Shown: positions 55,977-64,000 of the stretch, piece by piece
Position numbering within the stretch: the first letter of the stretch is position 1
How the letters are laid out: each line of letters starts with the position of its first letter
Source of the DNA: Hibiscus mutabilis
Lineage: Eukaryota > Streptophyta > Magnoliopsida > Malvales > Malvaceae
NCBI GenBank assembly: GCA_019671005.1
Contig: CM033744.1
Span: forward strand, 3,624,208-3,688,207
Reading direction: 5' to 3'
DNA length: 64,000 bases
Made by a program: the position numbers and the translations under genes
The notes under the pieces: generated by a model
What the model was told of the DNA's origin: nothing
Database searches by the model: none
The model's input: the letters and a program-made list of their open reading frames with translations, nothing else

Positions 55977-57792
55977 AAAGATAGTATTTCTTAACATCAT
56001 CAGAATTTACAGGGTTTTTCAGCTCGTCTCCATCCATTTCTATTAGGATTAAGGCTCCTCCTGAGAAGGCCTTTTTTACCACGTACGGTCCTTCCCAGTT
56101 GGGCATCCACTTTCCTCGAGAATCTTTCTGGATCGGGAGGATTTTCTTGAGCACTAGATCCCCTTCTTTGAATTCTCTTGGGCGCACCTTTTTATTGTAT
56201 GCCTGCATCATCCGCTTTTGGTACATCTGACCATGACAAATGGCCTTTAGTCTCTTTTCATCAATGAGATTTAGCTGGTCGAGCCTGGCCTGCACCCATT
56301 CGGCTTCTTCCAATTTTACTTCATTTAAGACTCGGAGAGAGGGGATCTCTACCTCGATGGGGAGTACTACTTCGGTACCATACACCAAGGAGTAGGGTGT
56401 TGCCCCCGTTGATGTGCGAATGGACGTCCTATAGGCGAAAAGGGCAAATGGCAACTTCTCATGCCAATCCCTGTAGGTATCCGTCGTCTTTGCTATGATC
56501 TTCTTTATGTTCTTGTTTGCTGCTTCCACTGCTCCATTCATTTTAGGACGATAGACTGTGGAATTATGGTGTGTTATCTTGAATTGAGTGCACACGTCTG
56601 TCATCATTTTGTTATTCAGATTGGAGGCGTTGTCGGTGATGACCCTTTCTGGCAATCCGTATCGACAAATAATCTCCTTCTTTAAGAACTTACATACTGT
56701 AGTCCTTGTGATGTTGGCGTAAGACGCTACCTCTACCCATTTAGTGAAATAGTCTATGGCGACCAAAATGAAATGGTGTCCATTGGAAGCTTTCGGATGA
56801 ATCTGCCCGATGACGTCCATGCCCCACGCCGCGAAAGGCCACGGAGAATTCATGGTGTGTAAAGGCGATGGGGGTGCGTGAATTTTGTCAGCGTAGATTT
56901 GGCATTTGTGGCATTTCCTGGCGTAATCGATGCAATCTCCCTCCATGGTCAACCAGAAATAACCATATCTCATAATTTTTCGGGCTATAGACAGCCAATT
57001 AGCGTGCGTTCCACAAAGCCCGTCATGTACTTCGGCTAAAATCTCCTTCGCCTCCCGGGCATCCACACATCTCAGCAATGTCTGATCATGACTTCTCCTA
57101 TATAGGATCTCCCCATCTAGGACATATCTTGTTGCCATTTTTCTGAGTGTTTTTCTGTCATTGTCGTTTGCCCCTTCTGGATACTTTCGAAGCTTGACAT
57201 ATTGCAAGATGTCATAGTACCATGGGTTTCCATCAATCTCTTCCTGTATATTACAACAATGAGCAGGCCTTTCAAGCGTCCGAATCTCAATGGGCTTCAT
57301 TTCTGCCCCGATGTTTGTTTTAAACATGGATACCAAGGTTTCCAAGGCGTCTGCCATCTGATTTTCTTCTCGGGGCAGGTAATTGAAGCTGACCTTTTCG
57401 AACTCTTTGGTGAGCTCTTGAATCAATTCATAATATTTGACCAACTTCGGGTCCCTGGTTTTCCATTCCTCGTGCAATTGGTAAATTACTAAGGATGAAT
57501 CTCCGAATACTCGAAGTTCCTTAACCTTTCTCTCAATAGCTGAGTTTAGTCCCATAACGCAAGCTTCGTATTCAGCTATATTGTTAGTGCAGAAGAATTC
57601 TAATCTGCTGGTGAAAGGATAATAGACGTCCTCAGGAGAAATTAGCATTGTTCCTATCCCATGTCCGAGGGCGTTAGAGGCTCCATCGAAGTAAAGCTTC
57701 CATGATTTATCATCTGAAACCTCTTCCTCGGTTGTAATGCACATCAAGTCTTCGTCTGGGAAATTAAAGTTCAATGCCTCATAGTCATCCAA
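55975..57792 (-). CDS. Gypsy second RNase H and integrase
   Basis: One open segment of 605 residues. It begins with RNase H: WKLYFDGASNALGHGIGTML, AEYEACVMGL, GDSSLVIYQL and MADALETL (Asp/Glu catalytic positions). Next is the integrase zinc region (HANWLSIARKI; CHKCQIYADK), the core (GMDVIGQIHP; VITDNASNLN; GAVEAANKN, giving the DDE triad) and the C-terminal FKEGDLVLKKILPIQKDSRG, WEGPYVVKKAFSGG. No chromodomain is seen at its end, which fits Tat. The segment looks open, but the upstream ORF it depends on is broken. Confidence 0.8.
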   Translation of the reverse strand: MDDYEALNFNFPDEDLMCITTEEEVSDDKSWKLYFDGASNALGHGIGTMLISPEDVYYPFTSRLEFFCTNNIAEYEACVMGLNSAIERKVKELRVFGDSSLVIYQLHEEWKTRDPKLVKYYELIQELTKEFEKVSFNYLPREENQMADALETLVSMFKTNIGAEMKPIEIRTLERPAHCCNIQEEIDGNPWYYDILQYVKLRKYPEGANDNDRKTLRKMATRYVLDGEILYRRSHDQTLLRCVDAREAKEILAEVHDGLCGTHANWLSIARKIMRYGYFWLTMEGDCIDYARKCHKCQIYADKIHAPPSPLHTMNSPWPFAAWGMDVIGQIHPKASNGHHFILVAIDYFTKWVEVASYANITRTTVCKFLKKEIICRYGLPERVITDNASNLNNKMMTDVCTQFKITHHNSTVYRPKMNGAVEAANKNIKKIIAKTTDTYRDWHEKLPFALFAYRTSIRTSTGATPYSLVYGTEVVLPIEVEIPSLRVLNEVKLEEAEWVQARLDQLNLIDEKRLKAICHGQMYQKRMMQAYNKKVRPREFKEGDLVLKKILPIQKDSRGKWMPNWEGPYVVKKAFSGGALILIEMDGDELKNPVNSDDVKKYYL

Positions 57793-58355
57793 GCACGACT
57801 AGCTAGGAAATCTGCTCACGGCACTCCCTTTACGGCTTTACGTTAACGATACAATATCGAATTCGGATAAGAGCATCCGCCATCGGGCCATCCTTCCTGT
57901 TAGTGCTGGTGCTTCCATTAAGAACTTCAATGGGTCTAGCTTGGATATCAACCAAGTAGTATGGTACAACATATACTGTCTAAGCCGCTTGGTAGCCCAA
58001 ACTAGAGCACAACACACGCCTTCGATCAAGGGTATCGCGTTTCGCAATCATTGAATTTCCGCTTAGGTAATAGATGGCTTGCTCCTTTTTTTTGACTCTC
58101 ATCGTGTTGCCCCAATACGCATCCTATTGAATTCTCAAAAAACCGCCGGTAGAGAATTAATGGTCGATCCGGTATCAAAAGCGATTAGAATTGGAGCATT
58201 TGTCGTACTTTTTTAATCTTTTCTAGGGCTCTTTGACATTCCTCATCCCACACACCAGATTATTCTTTCTAAGAAGTCTCAAGACCGGCTCATATCGGTC
58301 GGTTAATTGGGAAATGAAACGAGATATAATTCAACCTCCCCAGAAACCGCGAACT
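57115..58355 (-). repeat. First copy of a 1.24-kb duplication at the gap
   Basis: This matches 58,456-59,695 almost end to end, starting ATCTAGGACATATCTTG and ending CGCGAACT. Small indels differ near the gap (for example CTCCTTTTTTTTGACTC against CTCCCTTTTTTCTTGACTC). Confidence 0.9.
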
Positions 58356-58455
58356 NNNNNNNNNNNNNNNNNNNNNNNNNNNNNNNNNNNNNNNNNNNNN
58401 NNNNNNNNNNNNNNNNNNNNNNNNNNNNNNNNNNNNNNNNNNNNNNNNNNNNNNN
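58356..58455. other. Assembly gap, exactly 100 N
   Basis: One hundred N. The round number is typical of a scaffold placeholder, not a measured gap. Confidence 0.98.
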
Positions 58456-59695
58456 ATCTAGGACATATCTTGTTGCCATTTTTTCGAAAGTGTTTTTCTG
58501 TCATTGTCGTTTGCCCTTCGATACTTTGAAGCTTGACATATTGCAAGATGTCATAGTACCATGGGTTTCCATCAATCTCTTCCTGTATATTACAACAATG
58601 AGCAGGCCTTTCAAGCGTCCGAATCTCAATGGGCTTCATTTCTGCCCCGGTGTTTGTTTTAAACATGGATACCAAGGTTTTCAAGGCGTCTGTCATCTGA
58701 TTTTCTTCTCGGGCAGGTAATTGAAGCTGACCTTTTCGAACTCTTTGGTGAGCTCTTGAATCAATTCATAATATTTGACCAACCGGGTCCCTCGGTTTCC
58801 CATTCCCGTGCAATTGGTAAATTACTAAGGATGAATCTCTGAATACTCGAAGTTCCTTAACCTTTCTCTCAATAGCTGAGTTTAGTCCCATAACGCAAGC
58901 TTCGTATTCAGCTATATTGTTAGTGCAGAAGAATTCTAATCTGCTGGTGAAAGGATAATAGACGCCCTCGGGAGAAATTAGCATTGTTCCTATCCCATGT
59001 CCGAGGGCGTTAGAGGCTCCATCAAGTAAAGCTTCCATGATTTATCATCCAAACCTCTTCCTCGGTTGTAATGCACATCAAGTCTTCGTCTGGGAAATTA
59101 AAGTTCAATGCCTCATAGTCATCCAAGCACGACTAGCTAGGAAATCTGCTACGGCACTCCCTTTACGGCTTTTCGTTTAACGATACAATATCGAATTCGG
59201 ATAAGAGCATCTGCCATCGGGCCATCCTTCCTGTTAGTGCTGGTGCTTCCATTAAGAACTTCAATGGGTCTAGCTTGGATATCAACCAAGTAGTATGGTA
59301 CAACATATACTGTCTAAGCCGCTTGGTAGCCCAAACTAGAGCACAACACAGCTTCTGCACTAGCGGGTATCGCGTTTCGCAATCATTGAATTTCCTGCTT
59401 AGGTAATAGATGGCTTGCTCCCTTTTTTCTTGACTCATCGTGTTGCCCCAATACGCATCCTATTGAATTCTCAAAAACTGTCAGGTAGAGAATTAATGGT
59501 CGATCTGGTACTGGTGCGATTAGAATTGGAGCATTTGTCAGGTACTTTTTAATCTTTTCTAGGGCTCTTTGACATTTCTCATCCCACACACCAGGATTAT
59601 TCTTTCTAAGAAGTCTGAAGACCGGGTCATATCGGTCGGTTAATTGGGAAATGAAACAAGAGATATAATTCAACCTCCCCAGGAAACCGCGAACT
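58456..59695 (-). repeat. Second copy of the 1.24-kb duplication
   Basis: Same sequence as 57,115-58,355, on the other side of the gap. Together with small indels near the gap edges this is most simply two contig ends that overlap but were not merged. In this copy the first RNase H to RT sequence connects properly to 59,696 and beyond. Confidence 0.9.
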
Positions 59696-60530
59696 TCCTT
59701 CTGAGTGTGGGGTAGTGAGAGATCCTAGATGGCTTTCACTTTATCTGGATCGATCTCAATCCCTCTTCTGCTTACCATGAACCCTAAGAGTTTTCCAGAA
59801 GTAACGGCGAAGGTACATTTGGCAGGATTGAGCCTCAGCTGGTACTTTCGTAGTCTTTGGAATAGCTTTCTCAAGTTCTGTAGGTGCTTATCCTCTGTTC
59901 GGGATTTGGCAATCATGTCGTCCACGTATACTTCTATTTCTTTGTGCATCATGTCATGGAAAAGAGTCACCATTGCTCTTTGGTATGTTGCCCCTGCGTT
60001 CTTTAGCCCAAACGACATCACCCGAGCAAAAAAAAGTGCCCCACATGGTTATGAACGTAGTTTTCTCCATGTCGTTAGAGTCCATCTTTATCTGGTTGTA
60101 CCCTGAGAAGCCGTCCATGAATGAAAACCATGAATGCCCTGCAGTATTGTCAACCAGCGTGTCAATATGTGGTAAGGGGAAGTTGTCTTTAGGGCTGGCT
60201 CAGTTTAGATCCCTATAATCTACACACATACGAACTTTCCCGTCCTTTGGTACCGGTACAATGTTTTCAACCCATTCAGGGTATTTGGCTACCTCCAAGA
60301 AACCAGCATCAAACTATTTTTTTACTTCCTCTCGGATTTTTAACAACATATCTGGTCTCATTCTCTGAAGTTTTTGCTGTATTGGTTTGCACTCCGATTT
60401 TGTTGGCAATTTGTGCACCACTATGTCAGTATTCAACCCTGGCATATCTTGATAAGTCCAGACGAAGACATTCTTGAATTCCTGAAGTAGGGTTATCAGT
60501 TCGTGCTTGGTTTTTGAGGAAATCGTCGTT
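59163..60530 (-). pseudogene. Gypsy reverse transcriptase and first RNase H, broken
   Basis: The RT shows MPGLNTDIVVHKLP, PEWVENIVPVPKDGKVRMCV, DYRDLN, GYNQIKMDSND, IEVYVDDMIAKSR (YVDD active site) and LGRLNYISCFISQLT. The first RNase H follows with RPLILYLTVFENSIGCVLGQ, FNDCETRYPL and ATKRLRQYMLYHTTWLISKL. In-frame stops: TAG at 60,314-60,316 (EVKK*FDAG), TGA at 60,200-60,202 (RDLN*ASPKD) and TAG at 59,725-59,727 (KVKAI*DLS). A frame change near 60,010-60,030 also breaks it. Confidence 0.8.
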
Positions 60531-60531
60531 C

Positions 60532-60750
60532 CTACTTTTCTTTTATCTCTTCTTCAGTCCCCAAGTTTACAACTTCTATTTCTTCTTGGTGGGGCATGAT
60601 CTGCCTTTTTTCGTTGGCCACCATTCTCTTTAATTCTTCCAGGACCTCACCTTCTATCTCATCATATCCTTCATCAATTCCCTCTGAGACCTCAGGGCAT
60701 TCAAAATTCACTCCAGGATTGGATCTGGTATCATTCATATCGTCAATCAT
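60532..60750 (-). other. Acidic spacer ORF between protease region and RT
   Basis: A 72-residue acidic open frame (MIDDMNDTRSNPGVNFECPE...) in the position usual for a linker in this type of polyprotein. It has no recognised motif and is likely only a part of the broken polyprotein. Confidence 0.4.
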
Positions 60751-61095
60751 GAGCGACCTGCATTAAATGAGAATGAATTGTATTGGGAAGGAGACGGTTT
60801 TATATGAAGGGAATGAACATGAAGAATGCATGAATGAAATAAATGAAACTTTGGTCATTTAGGGAAGTGGGGATATTTTTATTTCAATAAAAAAGTTAAC
60901 ATATGTGCCCTATACAAGAGATCCCCATTGTTTACGGGAAAAACAAAAGGTTGATTCGGAGCATTACTCTGATCTATTCCTAAAAACCACAGGTAGATCA
61001 ATGCAGCTCCAGTTATCGAGTGTTTCCCCGGGACGGCAGGGGCGGATGTTGGTCAACATTTTGCTGCCTCGGTCTTTTCCAGCTATCATGTTGAT

Positions 61096-63429
61096 TTACA
61101 TCCCTTCAAATGATTCATTGAGTATCTCCTCCTGGTTGAGTACGTCGTTTTCCTCAATTGCCTCTTCAACCTCTTGACCTGGCTGGTAGAATCCTCCGGA
61201 GACAAAAGTGGTTTTTAAACTAGGAAAGGACATTGGTCTCCACGGAATGTCTTCTCCTTTAAATCTGGCTTTTCTTTGCTCTTCCTTTCTCTTGTATTCC
61301 TCTTTTCTTTGTTGGACACTTGGTTGGTAACCCAGCCCAAAACTATCCTTCTTGGTTACCATATTTTTGGCTCTTAGGTTTCCTTGTAATTTCTTCCCCA
61401 GCCCCTTTCCTACTTTGGCTCCTCGGCCCAAAGTTTCTGCGACGGTCATCTTGGTACAATTAGATAACCTGGGGTAGGGGATCCGACTTCCCTCCGAAAC
61501 GAATGTAGCATTCACTAGTTCTAATGCTCGGAACGAGCATTCTGCAGCATCTTCATCATTTTGAATATAGGGGGCGTCTGATGTCACGGAAGCAACAATT
61601 TCCTGCTTAGCCTCTACTGTGACCAATTTACCTTCGACTACAAATTTTAACTTCTGATGCAATGATGAGGGGACAACTCCCGCGGAGTGGATCCATGGTC
61701 TTCCCAATAAGCAGCTGTAAGATGGTTTTATGTCCATCACCACAAAAGCGATCACATATTCAGTCGATCCGATCAATAGGGGCACCTCAATTTTCCCCAT
61801 TGTTCCTCTTTGCGTACCATCAAAGGCTCTTACCGAATTGTGGCAGGGCTTTAGGTGAGAACCATCTATTGGTAGTTTTTGCAGGGTCACCATAGGCAAG
61901 ACGTTCAATGCTGACTCGTTGTCAATCAGTACGCCAGGTACTACATACCCTTTGCAGTGGGTTGTGATGTTAAGGGCTTTGGTGGACCCCATTCCTCCCT
62001 CAGGGATCTCATCATCACTGAATGTTATATGATTATAGGCAGTGATATGCCCCACTATCCTGTCCAGATTTGTCACAAAAATATCCTGGGGCACAAAAGT
62101 TTGATTTAGTACTTTTAATAGCGTCTCTCGGTGCTTTTCTGAACTCAAGAGTAATTCCAGTACTGTGATCCTGGCCGGTTGCTTTCGTAGTTGTTCCACT
62201 ACGTTGTACTCGCTATGTCTCAAGAACTTCAGAAATTCTTTGGCTTGGGCCTCAGTTACCGGCTCATTCATCTTTGGGGGAGGTTCTTCTCCAAATATCT
62301 GCGTGGGGCTAACTGCTGTATTCTTCCCCTTATCTTTTTCTGCTGCTTTCAAAGACTCAGAGGAATAACATCTGCCGCTCCTTGTGAAATGGCATGCCTC
62401 ACCAACGTTTACATCGCTCTGGCTTTGTTGGTCTTTTAGCGTAGGCTCTTTTACCTGACCATGTTCTAGTTTTTCTGGCGTGGTCACATTTATAGCATAA
62501 TTCCAGGGGGTTTGCCGCATATCCTTGAATGGGAATGGGGATGGTGCTGAAATGATGATCCTGGGACTCATCTTGTTGGTTTCTCCTTGGGAGGCACCTG
62601 CATTCCCTGGCCTGGGAGAGATGATAAAAGGTCTATCCTTCCTGTATTTAGATTTGGGGCTATCCGTCATATGTACGTCCGACCCCTTCTTCCCCATGGG
62701 CTCCTCGAAGAATTCTATTTGCTTTTCATTCATCAATTGCTGTACCAATCTCTTGAACTCATCGCACTCTTGGATGTCATGTCCTTCATTCTGGTGGAAT
62801 TCGCAATACTCTCCACATCCCTTCTGCCTCGTTATAATGCCTTTGTTGACCACACGGGCCATGCATAACTGTTGAAATACCCACCGTAAAGGAGATTTGA
62901 TTTCCGACACATCATCCTTAATCCTCCTAGTAAAGTATTCTTCAATAACATTTACTCCTCTGCTCTCATGATTAGGCAGCGGGTTATTAGCTACACTTGG
63001 TTCTTCAAACTTCAATATCCCAGAATCGATTAAATTCTGTACAAGTTTTTTGAAGGCAAGGCAGTTTTCAGTGGGATGTCTAGGGTCACCGCCGTGATAG
63101 TCGCAATGCGCGTTCGGATTATACCAAGAAGGGAAGGGCGGATTGACAGGAGTAACGATGTATGGACGGACCAGGTCTGCTTCATACAACTGGGAATAAA
63201 GTTCCGAGTACGAAACATGTAGGGGAGTGAAAGTTCTCATCTCTTTCTCTTTTCTGAAGATTCTCTCCTCTCTTTGATTCGAGTTTTGTGTTTTTCCCAC
63301 AGGTGCTTGTGGCTGTGAGACTGTGAAGTTCTTCGGGGTGGTATAAGTTCTGGTGGCGTTTACTTCATTCCTCTTGCTATATTTCCGAGACCCATCCCCG
63401 CCATCAATTCTACCACTCTTAATTGCCAA
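61096..63429 (-). CDS. Gypsy gag-C, knuckle-like, protease and G-patch-like segment
   Basis: One 777-residue open segment. It has two Cys/His knuckle-like motifs (CDYHGGDPRHPTENCLAFKK and CEYHQNEGHDIQECDEFKRL), a retropepsin-like region VLIDNESALNVLP with VRAFDGTQRGTMG and VVMDIKPSYSCLLGRPWIHS, and a G-patch-like stretch GRGAKVGKGLGKKLQGN near its end. The active-site motif reads DNES where relatives have DNGS (a single G to A change would do this). It is open, but upstream gag is in another frame: a one-base deletion near 63,430 separates them. Confidence 0.75.
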   Translation of the reverse strand: MAIKSGRIDGGDGSRKYSKRNEVNATRTYTTPKNFTVSQPQAPVGKTQNSNQREERIFRKEKEMRTFTPLHVSYSELYSQLYEADLVRPYIVTPVNPPFPSWYNPNAHCDYHGGDPRHPTENCLAFKKLVQNLIDSGILKFEEPSVANNPLPNHESRGVNVIEEYFTRRIKDDVSEIKSPLRWVFQQLCMARVVNKGIITRQKGCGEYCEFHQNEGHDIQECDEFKRLVQQLMNEKQIEFFEEPMGKKGSDVHMTDSPKSKYRKDRPFIISPRPGNAGASQGETNKMSPRIIISAPSPFPFKDMRQTPWNYAINVTTPEKLEHGQVKEPTLKDQQSQSDVNVGEACHFTRSGRCYSSESLKAAEKDKGKNTAVSPTQIFGEEPPPKMNEPVTEAQAKEFLKFLRHSEYNVVEQLRKQPARITVLELLLSSEKHRETLLKVLNQTFVPQDIFVTNLDRIVGHITAYNHITFSDDEIPEGGMGSTKALNITTHCKGYVVPGVLIDNESALNVLPMVTLQKLPIDGSHLKPCHNSVRAFDGTQRGTMGKIEVPLLIGSTEYVIAFVVMDIKPSYSCLLGRPWIHSAGVVPSSLHQKLKFVVEGKLVTVEAKQEIVASVTSDAPYIQNDEDAAECSFRALELVNATFVSEGSRIPYPRLSNCTKMTVAETLGRGAKVGKGLGKKLQGNLRAKNMVTKKDSFGLGYQPSVQQRKEEYKRKEEQRKARFKGEDIPWRPMSFPSLKTTFVSGGFYQPGQEVEEAIEENDVLNQEEILNESFEGM

Positions 63430-64000
63430 TTCAAGGGACTCCCAATCTCGATTAAGTCAGCAAAACACTGCGTTGTGTTATTAATGAGGCGATCAAAGAG
63501 TGCCTCTTTCAGAGTATTAACAAATAACGGCGTAATTTCATGTTCCGGGAGGGATGGCTGAATTTGGGCGGCCACTTCCCGCCACCTTTGGGCGTATTTA
63601 CATGAGCTTTTCGTTGGACTTCTCGCCCCATATTTTCCAACATAATTCTCTGGGGTCATATCATTTACATGCTTATATTGCTCAGTAAATGCTCTTGACA
63701 GATCTTTCCATGTCTTCACATTTGCCTTGCTCAACTGGGTGTACCACCGTAACGCCGCTCCAGTTAGGCTGTCCTGGAAACAATGGATCAGTAGTTTTTC
63801 GTCCTTAAGGTAGGCCGCCATCTTTCGACAGTACATTGTTATGTGTGCGGAAGGACAGTGGTTCCATCGTATTTCTCGAACTCTAGCGTTTTAAATTTTG
63901 GCGGTAGGACAAGATCGGACACCAGACTTAAGTCACTAGCGTCATTTCCTGATTCTTCTATAGATTGTAACGTTTTAAATTTTTCCTCCATGAGGCGAAA
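63360..64000 (-). pseudogene. Gypsy gag, frameshifted and cut by the window edge
   Basis: The capsid-like region reads MYCRKMAAYLKDEKLLIHCF, DSLTGAALRWYTQLSKANVK, TWKDLSRAFTEQYKHVND and CKYAQRWREVAAQIQPSL, as in gypsy gag. Upstream, in another frame, comes SLVSDLVLPPKFKTLEFEKY up to 63,870, so a one-base loss lies near 63,866. It continues beyond position 64,000. Confidence 0.75.

Larger units (their letters stand above)
54920..64000 (-). mobile_element. Ty3/gypsy retrotransposon (Tat/Ogre-like, two RNase H domains), 3' part
   Basis: In minus order: gag, CCHC-like knuckle and protease-region, RT, a first RNase H, a second RNase H (archaeal type, DGASN), then integrase, and a long 3' tail. 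The dual RNase H is a mark of the Tat/Ogre lineage (family knowledge). It has many frameshifts and stops. No LTR is recognised at its 3' end, which runs without clear break into TOP1 exon sequence near 54,900. It extends beyond the window on the right. It is disturbed by the N gap (58,356-58,455). Confidence 0.8.

Noticed and set aside
58233..58720. Open frames passing through the N gap
   Set aside because: They are translations of N bases between duplicated retroelement fragments and have no meaning.
1..64000. CRISPR arrays, operons, ribosome binding sites, rRNA or tRNA genes
   Set aside because: The window is plant nuclear DNA with introns. I saw no array of spaced direct repeats, and no cloverleaf or rRNA-like segment that I could support.

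Overview
This is a eukaryotic, higher-plant nuclear window. It has intron-split genes, GT-AG splice sites, AT-rich intergenic DNA and a dense load of plant transposons (Ty1/copia, two Ty3/gypsy copies, an L1-type LINE and many small inverted-repeat elements). The gypsy copy at the left edge carries a DUF7745-like ORF in front of where gag would lie, and the dispersed repeats look like those I associate with cotton and its relatives. I therefore read it as a eudicot, probably Malvaceae (inference). A run of exactly 100 Ns shows a draft scaffold.

Layout. 1-4.8 kb: the 5' part of a minus-strand Ty3/gypsy element (decayed DUF7745-like ORF, leader, primer-binding-like site, long LTR), abutting a broken LRK10-like receptor kinase fragment (4.8-5.4 kb). 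5.7-9.6 kb: nested small DNA transposons. 9.8-12.8 kb: an apparently intact three-exon plus-strand gene for a coiled-coil protein of the At5g41620 type. 14.0-19.6 kb: three related G-type lectin receptor kinase copies, two on plus and one on minus, all broken. 20.3-26.4 kb: a degenerate LINE. 27-37.8 kb: gene-poor DNA with inverted-repeat elements, a decayed R2R3-MYB fragment, a probable 4.1-kb solo LTR and telomere-motif-rich foldback elements. 38.1-38.7 kb: an intact single-exon class II ERF repressor gene, with a transposon ending about 260 bp upstream of its start. 39-44 kb: more inverted-repeat elements and a copia fragment. 44.2-44.7 kb: an EHD-type ATPase pseudogene holding a small transposon. 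45.1-46.2 kb: an F-box gene with two in-frame stops. 47.2-54.9 kb: a minus-strand DNA topoisomerase I gene copy, split inside a coding exon by a nearly complete copia element (49,175-53,245, 5-bp target duplication GTTTC). 55-64 kb: a minus-strand Ty3/gypsy element with two RNase H domains (Tat/Ogre type), interrupted by the N gap, which is flanked by a 1.24-kb duplication that looks like an assembly artefact.

Only two genes look intact: the coiled-coil gene and the ERF. The other host genes are pseudogenes or fragments, and several are broken directly by transposons. I found no cooperating host gene set or operon-like system. The main story is successive transposon insertion and gene decay. 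The best-supported event is the copia insertion in the TOP1 exon, where both exon halves, the target duplication and both LTRs can be read from the sequence.
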